Assembly: GCF_039543225.1 (NCBI RefSeq)
Contig: NZ_BAABJI010000001.1
Span: 1,329,193-1,393,192 of the forward strand
Direction of reading: 5' to 3'
Length of the DNA stretch: 64,000 nt
From: Mucilaginibacter defluvii
Lineage (GTDB): Bacteria; Bacteroidota; Bacteroidia; Sphingobacteriales; Sphingobacteriaceae
This document shows, in pieces, positions 54,370 through 62,027 of this stretch. Every line of letters begins with the position of its first letter. The first letter of the stretch is position 1. The position numbers were made by a program, and so were the translations under genes. The notes below the pieces were generated by a model. It made no database searches, was not told where the DNA came from, and was given only the letters and a program-made list of their open reading frames with translations.

Positions 54370-54456
54370 CAGCAGCCCTGGTTTTGGCTACGCTTCGCCG
54401 CGGCGGGCGCTGGCGCGACCCCGCCACGGCCAAAACCAGGGCAGCTGCTGTTTTTT
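54370..54456 (+). terminator. Large GC-rich inverted repeat followed by T6
   Basis: CAGCAGCCCTGGTTTTGGC (54370-54388) pairs with GCCAAAACCAGGGCAGCTG (54429-54447), with a two- to three-base bulge; the 40-base loop is very GC-rich and can itself pair. TTTTTT follows at 54451. This is terminator-like on the plus strand, but the nearest plus-strand gene (ptuB) ends 340 bases earlier, so an RNA or mobile-element end is also possible. Confidence 0.45.
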
Positions 54457-54497
54457 GATCTTCAGAAAAGCGGCATCGTAGAGATGTTGCATCGCAG

Positions 54498-54575
54498 TTA
54501 CCCGTTCTTGTAGGCACCCAGCGCCAGGGCCTGCCGGGTGGCTTCTTGTGATATGTCCGGTGCGAATTGTATCAT
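54498..54575 (-). pseudogene. Possible degraded gene fragment downstream of the zinc-ribbon gene
   Basis: A 25-codon frame begins MIQFAPDISQEATRQALALG and meets TAA; another frame continues as QERVTAMQHLYDAAFLKIKK. Both look protein-like and would join if a one-base shift is allowed, suggesting a frameshifted or decayed short gene. It begins 3 bases after the zinc-ribbon stop codon. The alternative is chance; the rest of the stretch from 54214 to 54497 contains only the inverted repeats described and a 20-base palindrome at 54221-54240. Confidence 0.25.
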
Positions 54576-54578
54576 GGA

Positions 54579-55016
54579 TCAAACCAGATAGATCTCGTTG
54601 GGGTTTCGGGTGAGATAAACCCAGTTCTCTTTGATGTGGTAGCCGTAATCAAAACACATTTTACAAACCACCTCGAAATAGTCGTCCCGGTGTTCGCTGG
54701 TATAAAATTTAAGGTTGACCCCAAAACGATGGAACTCTTCCAGTGGGATACGGCGTTCATAAAGGTGATACATATTAAAAAGTTTGATCCGGTTGCTGAT
54801 CAAAATCCCATAAACTTTCTCGATCGCTGCCATGTCTGCGTCTGTTTCCTTTTGCAGTTCAAGCTTTTCGTGGTCCACCGGAACATCGACGGTCTGCTCA
54901 TTGCGCCGTTTGTTATTAAATGCTGTCCGGCAAATGTCATTACAAAATTTACGGTCGCTGCGTCCTGCACCCAGTGGTTGTCCGCATTCCTGGCAGGCTT
55001 TAGTTTGTTCGGTCAT
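54579..55016 (-). CDS. Zinc-ribbon/helical protein of the mobile element
   Basis: 145 aa. N-terminal zinc finger C9-x2-C12 and C-x3-C in KACQECGQPLGAGR and SDRKFCNDICRTAF, then a basic region (NNKRRNEQ) and a helical C-terminal half. The pattern C-x2-C...C-x3-C fits a DUF2116-like zinc ribbon. Small proteins of this kind recur at the edges of Bacteroidota conjugative elements. Possible DNA-binding accessory; not demonstrated. It lies beside the divergently oriented Pur/RadC fusion gene. Confidence 0.65.
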   Translation of the reverse strand: MTEQTKACQECGQPLGAGRSDRKFCNDICRTAFNNKRRNEQTVDVPVDHEKLELQKETDADMAAIEKVYGILISNRIKLFNMYHLYERRIPLEEFHRFGVNLKFYTSEHRDDYFEVVCKMCFDYGYHIKENWVYLTRNPNEIYLV

Positions 55017-55043
55017 CTTCTACGGCATTGATCGGCTGGTATG

Positions 55044-55061
55044 AAACGTTTATAAACGTTT
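55044..55061. promoter_or_regulatory. Two AAACGTTT palindromes, ten bases apart
   Basis: AAACGTTT at 55044-55051 and again at 55054-55061, in the divergent space between the zinc-ribbon and Pur/RadC-fusion genes. One-turn spacing of two palindromes is a usual operator pattern, suggesting that a regulator of the element binds here. The regulator is unknown. Confidence 0.4.
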
Positions 55062-55132
55062 AAACAACAAGGAATTGTCGACTTTGATTTTCTGATGCCC
55101 GAGATTTGTGTGCTTATCAAGGTATCCCGGTC

Positions 55133-55720
55133 ATGGAAAAGTTGAAAGCAGCAACGAAATACCCTAGCCTGGTCAGCGAAAGTTTCGGCCATGGGAAGAA
55201 GCATTATTTTATCGATGTGAAGAAAGCGGTGAACGACTCGCATTTTATCCTGGTGACTTCCAGTGAGCGTTATGGCGAAAATCAGTATCATCGACAAACG
55301 GTACAGTTGTGGGAAGAAGACCTGGCGTTCTTCGTGGAGGCCTTATCTATGGTGCTGACGCAAATGACCTGCGGCGACGGGCCGCAATTGTTCAGCCGGG
55401 CACCGATGGAAGTGGTCAAAGATCCGACGGGTATGAAAGCGCTGGCTTCGGAAGACCGACCACGCGAGAAACTGCATGCGTTCGGCGCGGGTTCGCTGCG
55501 CAATGCGGAGCTGCTGGCGATCCTGCTCTGTACGGGGAGTTCGGAACTTTCAGTTTTGGATCTTTGTGAAACGATCATGCTATCGGTGAAAGATGAGCCG
55601 GCGCGTTTGCTGACACGGACAACGGAAGATCTTTGCCGGTTCCGGGGTGTGGGTACAGCGAAAGCAGCTACGTTACTGGCGGCATTGGAGTTGGGGCGAC
55701 GGGCGTTCCTTTGTCCCTAA
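55133..55720 (+). CDS. Pur-alpha-like (DUF3276) domain fused to RadC N-terminal domain, without JAB catalytic domain
   Basis: 195 aa from MEKLKAATKYPSLV. Residues about 15-85 look like the DUF3276/PUR single-strand DNA/RNA-binding fold (KKHYFIDVKKAVNDSHFILV, SERYGENQYHRQTVQLWEED, LAFFVEALSMVL). From about 105 the sequence is the helix-hairpin-helix-containing UPF0758 N-terminal domain of RadC (RPREKLHAFGAGSLRNAELL, LAILLCTGS, GVGTAKAATLLAALELGRRA). The MPN+/JAB zinc-protease-like domain that should follow is absent: the protein stops at RRAFLCP. The join is clean and in frame. It may be a DNA-binding accessory of the element. Confidence 0.75.
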   Translation: MEKLKAATKYPSLVSESFGHGKKHYFIDVKKAVNDSHFILVTSSERYGENQYHRQTVQLWEEDLAFFVEALSMVLTQMTCGDGPQLFSRAPMEVVKDPTGMKALASEDRPREKLHAFGAGSLRNAELLAILLCTGSSELSVLDLCETIMLSVKDEPARLLTRTTEDLCRFRGVGTAKAATLLAALELGRRAFLCP

Positions 55721-55757
55721 AGAAGTTTTAGGCATGGCAAAAGTAGCGCGTGCCCAA

Positions 55758-55811
55758 CCAGTCTGTCAAGGGTATATAAACCCCGCTAGCGCGGGGCCCT
55801 TGACAGACTGG
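55758..55811. repeat. Nested inverted repeat after the Pur/RadC fusion gene
   Basis: Outer arms CCAGTCTGTCAAGGG (55758-55772) and CCCTTGACAGACTGG (55797-55811), 15 bases and perfect. Inner hairpin CCCCGC-TAGC-GCGGGG (55781-55796). Only an 8-base A/T bulge (TATATAAA) remains unpaired on the left. No T-tract follows, so this is more than a plain terminator: perhaps a cruciform, a recombination site or a MITE-like element of the mobile region. It separates the fusion gene from the next gene. Confidence 0.55.
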
Positions 55812-55845
55812 CCGTGCAGCGCTGATGGGCCATAAAAACTTCTTT

Positions 55846-56424
55846 ATGGAAAAGTTCGCATTAACCCTTGAATCCCAACCTGCCATCGATGCCTATCTGG
55901 CCGACAGTTTTGTTTCCCGTGACGAGATGCCGATCTTACTGGAGATCGGTAGCGCCATTAGTTCAGGTGATATAGCATTATTGGCCTGGTTTGCCGGTTT
56001 CGGCGATAGCTTTCGTCAGATACTGATGAATGTTAAGGAACATCGCCGGGCTTTGGAGTTTGGTTTTACGGAGATCGCGTTCAACCGGTATGGTTGGTTT
56101 TCTTGCAGTCCGTTCTTAGACAGGGAAACCATTGGTTTTGAGCAAAGCGAGATCCGTATCGGTCGGGGGCCGAACGGTCTTTGGGTTTATGCTTTGCGTT
56201 GCAATTATGGCGTAGCCGGTGATAGCGGGCCGCTGTCTGTTTTCTGTAAGCAATATCCGTCGCGTGAAGCGGTATTGGATGCGGCGCTGGCGGAACTCAA
56301 AATGAAAATATCCCGCTATGTCGGTAACTCCGATACGACTAATTATAAACAGGATGTATTGAACAAAACGTTGAAAGCGATAGCTGCTTATCAGGTTGAC
56401 CGGGTACAGTTATCGTTGTTTTGA
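55846..56424 (+). CDS. Hypothetical 192-aa protein of the mobile element
   Basis: Starts MEKFALTLESQPAIDAYLAD; a start seven codons earlier is possible. Soluble mixed alpha/beta protein: LLEIGSAISSGDIALLAWFA, FNRYGWFSCSPFLDRETIGF, LWVYALRCNYGVAGDSG. C-terminal KAIAAYQVDRVQLSLF. No motif recognised; it looks like conserved cargo of Bacteroidota conjugative elements next to anti-restriction or radC-like genes, but I cannot name a family. Follows the nested inverted repeat. Confidence 0.6.
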   Translation: MEKFALTLESQPAIDAYLADSFVSRDEMPILLEIGSAISSGDIALLAWFAGFGDSFRQILMNVKEHRRALEFGFTEIAFNRYGWFSCSPFLDRETIGFEQSEIRIGRGPNGLWVYALRCNYGVAGDSGPLSVFCKQYPSREAVLDAALAELKMKISRYVGNSDTTNYKQDVLNKTLKAIAAYQVDRVQLSLF

Positions 56425-56564
56425 GTCCTTAATTGACCGCTTACTGTTCAATACTTTAGTAACCCCCCAATAAGGGTTTGGATGATCTATTGAAGACATC
56501 AATGATACCTGTCAATGGCTTTTTTTCCGGCTGAGGGTACTTCTGTGTATTTTAGCTGCATATT

Positions 56565-58220
56565 ATGGCATCCAACCGAGATAATTTCAGCCGAAATACA
56601 AAAATGATATTGGCGCAGCGTGTCGCCTATCAATGCAGCTGCCCGGGCTGTACCAATATCACCATAGGTCCGCATGGGTCTGATCCGAATAAGTCGATGA
56701 ATCTGGGCCAGGCAGCACATATCTATGCCGCCGCGATCGGCGGTCCCCGTTATTCAGACAGGATGACGACAGCGGAACGCTCTTCCCCTGATAATGGCAT
56801 TTGGTTGTGCAATATGCACGCGCGGGCTGTTGATCTGGATGCGGTCACTTATACGGATGTTTTACTCAAGGCCTGGAAGAAAGCGGCCGAGGAAAAGGCG
56901 TCCAGGGCCTTACTTCATGCAGAGCGCGAGATCGGAACGGGTTTGGAAACACTGATCGTACTGGATGTGGACCTGATGTTTGCCGGTGAATGGATCGGTG
57001 CCAGGGGCGATCGATGGACTTTTGTTGTCGGGGATTTTCTTTTTGGCAATATTGAACGCCTGCGGAACTTTGGCAAAAATGAAATATTACCGCGCCGGCG
57101 CTATGTGATCATTGAATCCCAGAATGAAGGGCGGTTGCTGCAGGAAGGCTTCGACTGGCATGTCAATGCCAAAGGCCTGCATGAGATCACGGTCAGGGTC
57201 TATCCGGAGATCCCCCGGACAACATTAAGGGAATTGGGTTCAGATATTGCTGATACATTCGATGGTGATCTGTTGATTGGAAGCGGGGATTTTCAAATGA
57301 TCAGCGGTGCGGCTCATGCTAAACAGGTGATCGAACGCAACCTGGGCATGCCTTTCGGCAGTTGGATCGCTCAACCTTTAATGGGCTCTTATTTCCCGAT
57401 GTATTATGCGGCTTACCAGGATAATTTGCCAATGCTCAACCGCCTGATACGAATGGAACTGATACGGTTGATGATGATACCTTCTTCATTACTGGAAGCT
57501 GATACAAATGCCCCGTTGAGTTTTGTAAAAAGCATTACAGAGGTTTCAGTGATGGCTCCACTGAAAGGGATCGCCGCTGTTTTTGTATCGCTGCTTTGGT
57601 CGGACGGAACACCATGGTCCGATACGCTTTATGTCAACTATGAACAAGACGATACTGAACCGGACGACGAAGACCAGGCGATCATCGCGATGCTAAAGCA
57701 GACTTTCGAGCAACCACCGCTGGTACTTTTACAAAAAGCGGCAAGTCTTTTCAAAGGTCGGGAATTGCAGGTGGAACGGGATAATTCCGTGATCCAGCAC
57801 CTGTTCAACGAGACGCTGCCGGCGATCATGGCCGCCGCACAACCGGCAATGAAACAGGAAATTTACCCCTTGTTCAATTCCTACGAGACCTCTTCCTCGA
57901 TCGATCGCCGCCCATTCGGGTTTTATACCAGCGCGGACATCGAGTTGGCAGTTTTAAAGGGGAATGTCTCAGAGATCGGTTCACATATTATTCTACGTGG
58001 CTTTAAGAAAGCAGGTGTCGATGCTTTTGATATTTATGCTGACCTTTACGTTCTTTTTGATGATTATAGTTTATCTTTCAAGCCTGCTCATCACGGGCCG
58101 GTATGGCATAAGAAATTGTATGATGCGGAGATCACCGGCGAAGATATCCGGGCGATAGCCACGCAGTGGGTAGAACACTTGGCGAAGCTCATTACCCGGC
58201 AGATCGACTCGATGCGTTAA
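56565..58220 (+). CDS. HNH-nuclease effector fused to an unassigned ~440-aa domain
   Basis: 551 aa. N-terminal HNH domain, residues about 10-95: zinc Cys C26 and C29 (CSCPGCTN), AAHIYAAAIGGPRYSDRM with catalytic His 52, and NGIWLCNMHARAVD with Asn 77, C82 and H85. This GPRY...NGIWLC..H version is typical of effector HNH domains in defence systems (for example CBASS HNH proteins), rather than homing enzymes. The rest (130-551) is soluble, alpha/beta, with acidic DDTEPDDEDQAIIAMLKQ; no known sensor (SAVED etc.) is recognised. A gene for a DUF4365 nuclease-like protein follows 23 bases later. Confidence 0.75.
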   Translation: MASNRDNFSRNTKMILAQRVAYQCSCPGCTNITIGPHGSDPNKSMNLGQAAHIYAAAIGGPRYSDRMTTAERSSPDNGIWLCNMHARAVDLDAVTYTDVLLKAWKKAAEEKASRALLHAEREIGTGLETLIVLDVDLMFAGEWIGARGDRWTFVVGDFLFGNIERLRNFGKNEILPRRRYVIIESQNEGRLLQEGFDWHVNAKGLHEITVRVYPEIPRTTLRELGSDIADTFDGDLLIGSGDFQMISGAAHAKQVIERNLGMPFGSWIAQPLMGSYFPMYYAAYQDNLPMLNRLIRMELIRLMMIPSSLLEADTNAPLSFVKSITEVSVMAPLKGIAAVFVSLLWSDGTPWSDTLYVNYEQDDTEPDDEDQAIIAMLKQTFEQPPLVLLQKAASLFKGRELQVERDNSVIQHLFNETLPAIMAAAQPAMKQEIYPLFNSYETSSSIDRRPFGFYTSADIELAVLKGNVSEIGSHIILRGFKKAGVDAFDIYADLYVLFDDYSLSFKPAHHGPVWHKKLYDAEITGEDIRAIATQWVEHLAKLITRQIDSMR

Positions 58221-58243
58221 CGCTCAAAATATTGGATCTAAGG

Positions 58244-60052
58244 ATGAAACGAAACCTGCAATTACCCCGTTCCAGCCGCCAGGAAACGTTAGAGACCATT
58301 TCGCGCAACCGGCTTGCGCTGCTTTTTGACCCGGAGGTATTTGAACTCCGGCCGGAGCAACAGCGGGACAAAGGTATTGATGTAGTTGGTGAGATCAAAC
58401 AGGGCGTGGAATATACCGGTTTCCGTTTTGCCATCCAGTTGAAGTCTACTGAATCGGCTAAAAAGCAAAAGGACGGATCGGTTCCATACCCGATAGCGGT
58501 CAGTAATCTCAATTATCTGCTGAACTTTGGATTGCCAGGCTATTATATCCTATATGATCTTCCCGGCGATCAGTTCTATATCATTTCCGTCGCCGAAGTA
58601 TATCGGGAATTGCAACAAAAATATCACCCTGACCAGTTGCCCAAAACCTATAAAGTAAAATTCAGGCAAGTGCTGGATCAGCCGCAACTGGACCTGATCT
58701 ATAAAGAGACTTTCGAGACGGGCACCTTACTGAAGAAGCTGAACCTGCATTGGCGGTCCGGTTCGGGAAACGAACCCCGCCCCGGCGGTTTGGTCATCGA
58801 TGAATTGCAGGATGTTTACAGCGTCGAACAGAACATCGCCTTCATCGAACAGTTCGGCATACACTTGCTGAACAGCCATCGTTTTTTCCAGGTAGTTGAA
58901 ATTGAGCAGCGAACGCACCCCAGGAACAAGGCTTCAGCCCAGTTCAATATGATCTGCGGCATTGCGTATTACCATCAGGCAAGCCTGTTCAAGGCTGTTG
59001 AATTGCTCAAACTGGCAGTCAGTGAGATCGATACTTTGCATCCCGAAGACAGCAATATGTTGTCCTATACCTTGCTGCATGCGAAATATTTGCTGGGAAT
59101 GGTGGATCAGCAGGTGTTCCGCCAAGAAAAGGCAAGATTGGTTTCCAACGAGCATGCGGGTACTTTTTTACAATTGGAGCATTTGACCGACCGGTTCTTT
59201 GAAAGCGATGACCCCGACCAGGGCCGGCGGATCAGGATGTTCTATGATGAGGCGATGCGAATTATCGCAAAGCACCCTGACTTTCATGATATGCGGGTGG
59301 TGGCCTATGCAAAAGTTCTGAATTTGGAAGCTACTTTATTATTGCATGAATTGGCTAAAAATGCCTTACATACCTTAGGCCGGAAAACAGATGTTTATCG
59401 GGACGTGCTCACTGAAGAATGGATCGATCTTGATACGCAATTTTTAGGGCAGATAAAACAACTCCATGATTATGCATTAAAGCATCAGAACTTTTTGGCG
59501 ATCAGCAATTTGATGATGGAGCAGAACGAATGGCAATTCCGAAAGATCTATCATTATCATGCTTTCAATAATTGGGTCAGAGAATTCCAGGGCTTTGGGG
59601 CAACGCTTTCTGCACATGATACTATGTTCTTACGTAACCTTTTGCAGGACGTGGATAAGATCACGGTAAACTATGACCGGCTCCAGCACCGGGAAAATCA
59701 ATTCAATAGCCTGCGCACGCGTTACGAGATCCTGCATTTTTTAAGGGATCAGGAAGCGATGGCTGAGTGTGCAGCAGAGATGGAGAAATTGATCGACACT
59801 TATGATCTGAATGTTTTGCGTAGGTCCTTTGACCTGATGCGGCAGGGCGATATGAGGCACCAAAAGTTTTTCATAGACCTCGCTCAACGGAGAGCGGCCC
59901 TTGACCGGATCGCGATCAACGGTGGTTTTGCAGACCTGCTGTATGGTGACGTAGATGCTGCAATGAATGCCGCGCTCAAACGTCAACCCAAATGGTCGTT
60001 GACCGAATTACTGCCTTTGAACTTTCCTGAAGAAAATACGGGTGTAGTATAA
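58244..60052 (+). CDS. DUF4365 (PD-(D/E)xK-like) nuclease domain with helical-repeat C-terminus
   Basis: 602 aa from MKRNLQLPRSSRQETLETIS, chosen over a start 26 codons earlier that would overlap the previous gene. Nuclease-like region about 10-170: GIDVVGEI (D46), then FRFAIQLKSTE with Q65-x-K67, the QxK arm of PD-(D/E)xK folds, followed by a beta/alpha core (YYILYDLPGDQFYIISVAEV). The C-terminal 400 residues form paired helices like TPR/SEL1 arrays (MICGIAYYHQASLFKAVELL, YTLLHAKYLLGMVDQQVF). With the HNH gene it forms a tight pair: two nuclease-type proteins with one possible repeat sensor. Confidence 0.75.
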   Translation: MKRNLQLPRSSRQETLETISRNRLALLFDPEVFELRPEQQRDKGIDVVGEIKQGVEYTGFRFAIQLKSTESAKKQKDGSVPYPIAVSNLNYLLNFGLPGYYILYDLPGDQFYIISVAEVYRELQQKYHPDQLPKTYKVKFRQVLDQPQLDLIYKETFETGTLLKKLNLHWRSGSGNEPRPGGLVIDELQDVYSVEQNIAFIEQFGIHLLNSHRFFQVVEIEQRTHPRNKASAQFNMICGIAYYHQASLFKAVELLKLAVSEIDTLHPEDSNMLSYTLLHAKYLLGMVDQQVFRQEKARLVSNEHAGTFLQLEHLTDRFFESDDPDQGRRIRMFYDEAMRIIAKHPDFHDMRVVAYAKVLNLEATLLLHELAKNALHTLGRKTDVYRDVLTEEWIDLDTQFLGQIKQLHDYALKHQNFLAISNLMMEQNEWQFRKIYHYHAFNNWVREFQGFGATLSAHDTMFLRNLLQDVDKITVNYDRLQHRENQFNSLRTRYEILHFLRDQEAMAECAAEMEKLIDTYDLNVLRRSFDLMRQGDMRHQKFFIDLAQRRAALDRIAINGGFADLLYGDVDAAMNAALKRQPKWSLTELLPLNFPEENTGVV

Positions 60053-60074
60053 GGCCGGTCTATCCCGGCCTTAT
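60049..60074. terminator. Bidirectional hairpin between convergent genes
   Basis: ATAAGGCCGG (60049-60058) and CCGGCCTTAT (60065-60074) form a perfect 10-pair stem with a 6-base loop. It overlaps the stop codon of the DUF4365 gene and lies directly before the convergent 91-aa gene, as a shared terminator. Confidence 0.7.
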
Positions 60075-60076
60075 GG

Positions 60077-60352
60077 TCAGTTTTTGAGGGTCTTTATTTT
60101 TTCGCTCAGTTCTTTCAACCCGGCTTTTTTCAGGCATTCGTCGCCAAAACTTTTCAATTCTTCGCGATCTTCGGGTGGTATCAGTCCCAGTAGACCAGGG
60201 ACATTACCATCATCACCGGCACCACTTTCGATCAGGCTGCTCAACAGCAGGATCGCTTTCCGGCTGATCTTCAGATCGATCTTTACGGCTTCATTCATCC
60301 CGGGGCTACATAACAAAGTTTCGTAGACCGTTCCTAACACATCTTTTCCCAT
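60077..60352 (-). CDS. Hypothetical 91-aa protein of the mobile element
   Basis: Soluble helical protein starting MGKDVLGTVYETLLCSPGMN and containing DLKISRKAILLLSSLIESG and a C-terminal KKAGLKELSEKIKTLKN. No motif recognised. Small genes of similar size and text (NEAVKIDLKISRK) are familiar near toprim and mobilisation genes of Bacteroidota conjugative elements; this link is from memory and uncertain. It is antisense to its neighbours and shares their terminator. Confidence 0.6.
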   Translation of the reverse strand: MGKDVLGTVYETLLCSPGMNEAVKIDLKISRKAILLLSSLIESGAGDDGNVPGLLGLIPPEDREELKSFGDECLKKAGLKELSEKIKTLKN

Positions 60353-60492
60353 GTCGTAAAATTTTAAGGTTAACTAATGGCTCAAAGGTCGCTGGTTCTT
60401 TTGAAACGATCCTCATTAGATATTGGGGAGGATAGGTGAATGTGGTTTGGGGGTTCTACTTTTGGTTCTGACAAATATGGAGGACATGTGTG

Positions 60493-61419
60493 ATGGATAT
60501 GAGCGATGAATATTTCTCTGTGAAGGACCTGCGGAAGATCGATCTTAACCTGTTCCTGGAATTACAGGGGCATGATCCGGTGGCGCGTAAAAAGAACGAT
60601 ACGGACTGGTGGTACCTGTCACCGTTCCGGGAGGAACATACGGCCAGCTTCCACGTTGACCGGCTGAACAATGAATGGTATGATTTCGGGCTGGCTGCGG
60701 GCGGTAACCCGGTGGACTTTTTCCTGCGTTATTATACGAGCGACATCCCGGAGGTGCTGGAGATATTGAACCGTAATTTTTCGACGCATACGCTGCAAAC
60801 TTTTCGGCCGGACCGGTTCCCGGCGGAGGTCAGGGAAGCGCACCGCTTACAGGTCAGGACCGTGCAGCCTTTGTATGCTTACCCGCTCAAGAATTACCTG
60901 CACGAAAGGAGCATTCCGGTCTCCGTGGCGGATGCTTATTGCAAGGAGATCGGGTACGAAGTTGCGGGGCGCTCTTACTATGGCATCGGTTTTAAAAATG
61001 ATGCCGGGGGCTGGGAGATCCGCAATAAGAATTTCAAACAAAGCAGTGCGCCGAAAGACATCTCGACCTTCAGTTACGGGGCGCGTTCGGCGCATGTTTT
61101 CGAGGGTTTTATGGACTTCCTTTCCTGGCGTGCTTTGAACCCTTACGTAGATCCGCGTTCGGCAGATGTCGTGGTGCTGAACGGTGCGGGTCTGTTCGAC
61201 CGGGCGCTGCCTTTTTTGAATACGCATGAGCAGGTACACCTGTGGCTCGACCGGGATGTGACGGGCCTGGCTTACCGGGATTATGCTTTATCGCTTGACA
61301 AACGTTTTGTGGACGAGAGCGGACTCTATGAGCGCTTCAAGGATCTGAACGACTGGCTGCAGCGCAAGGGCGAGACACCGCAGATCCGTCAGCGGATGGG
61401 GCTTGCGCCGGTCCGGTGA
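60493..61419 (+). CDS. CHC2/toprim DNA-primase-like protein
   Basis: 308 aa; an alternative start at 60499 is equally possible. N-terminal primase zinc-finger-like module (VARKKNDTDWWYLSPFREEH, TASFHVDRLNNEWYDFGLAA, GGNPVDFFLRYY), then a toprim domain (VFEGFMDFLSWRAL with the acidic Glu, VVVLNGAGLF, HLWLDRDVTGLAYRDYALSL with D-x-D). Such proteins in Bacteroidota conjugative elements probably prime replication of the transferred strand. It lies upstream of the mobilisation genes. Confidence 0.88.
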   Translation: MDMSDEYFSVKDLRKIDLNLFLELQGHDPVARKKNDTDWWYLSPFREEHTASFHVDRLNNEWYDFGLAAGGNPVDFFLRYYTSDIPEVLEILNRNFSTHTLQTFRPDRFPAEVREAHRLQVRTVQPLYAYPLKNYLHERSIPVSVADAYCKEIGYEVAGRSYYGIGFKNDAGGWEIRNKNFKQSSAPKDISTFSYGARSAHVFEGFMDFLSWRALNPYVDPRSADVVVLNGAGLFDRALPFLNTHEQVHLWLDRDVTGLAYRDYALSLDKRFVDESGLYERFKDLNDWLQRKGETPQIRQRMGLAPVR

Positions 61420-61495
61420 TGGTATTGGGTTCGGTCGTTTTGTGTTGACGGTGGTTCTGCTATTTAATTTTTCCCCTCACCGGGAGAAGCCGTCA

Positions 61496-61577
61496 GATCG
61501 CCGGTTTGCGATCGGCAAGATGTACCATTGTCTGACAACAATGGGGAAAAGCGCCCCTCTCCGAAGTCGGGGGCGCT
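61496..61577 (+). other. Candidate origin of transfer (oriT): three tandem hairpins before the mob genes
   Basis: Hairpin 1: GATCGC-CGGTTT-GCGATC (61496-61513). Hairpin 2: CCATTGT-CTGACA-ACAATGG (61525-61544). Hairpin 3: AGCGCCCC (61550-61557) with GGGGCGCT (61570-61577). They lie in the noncoding gap 61420-61637, directly ahead of the relaxosome gene and relaxase, where oriT is normally found. No nic consensus can be assigned by eye. The alternative is that hairpin 3 is a terminator of the primase gene, though no T-tract follows. Confidence 0.5.
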
Positions 61578-61637
61578 GGGGGAATTGGTGTTCATGCGTT
61601 TTTGTTGACCATAGGTTTCATTTGGAAAGGATGAGTG

Positions 61638-62027
61638 ATGGGAGAAAAAAATACGGGCCGGAAGCGGCGTATCACGTTGCGGTTGACGACGGATGAGTAT
61701 ACGGAAATGGAGCAGAACTGGAAGAACTCGACGGTGCGCAAGCTGTCTGAATTTGTGCGGCGCTTGATCTTCGGGCGGAAGTTCACGGTCTATACACGCA
61801 ATAAATCGCAGGATGAATTGTTGGAAGAACTGGTGTTGTTGCGCCGCGAGTTGAATGCGATCGGTGTGAATTTTAACCAGGCGGTGCACCGGCTGCATAC
61901 GCTGGATCATGCGCCGCAGATGCAGCGCTGGATCGAACGTTTTGAGCAGGATAAGGAGCACTATTTTTCGGTGGTGGGGAATGTGGAGTTGCGGGTAAAA
62001 AGCCTGGTCGAGTTATGGTCGCGGTGA
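61638..62027 (+). CDS. MobC/BmgB-like relaxosome accessory protein
   Basis: 129 aa. N-terminal ribbon-helix-helix pattern (KRRITLRLTTDEYTEMEQNW, KLSEFVRRLIFG) followed by the signature region LVLLRRELNAIGVNFNQAVH of MobC-like accessory proteins, then a helical C-terminus. ATG 61638 chosen; GTG 61635 is also in frame. It overlaps the relaxase start by 13 bases. It would bind oriT and help the relaxase. Confidence 0.85.
   Translation: MGEKNTGRKRRITLRLTTDEYTEMEQNWKNSTVRKLSEFVRRLIFGRKFTVYTRNKSQDELLEELVLLRRELNAIGVNFNQAVHRLHTLDHAPQMQRWIERFEQDKEHYFSVVGNVELRVKSLVELWSR

Noticed and set aside
54115..54513. Plus-strand frame of 132 codons over the inverted repeats
   Set aside because: It is rich in Ala/Pro/Arg because of the GC-rich repeats and is antisense to the epoxide hydrolase remnant.
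58166..58243. Earlier start of the DUF4365 gene
   Set aside because: Would overlap the HNH gene by 55 bases and adds residues with no fit to the family; 58244 is preferred.
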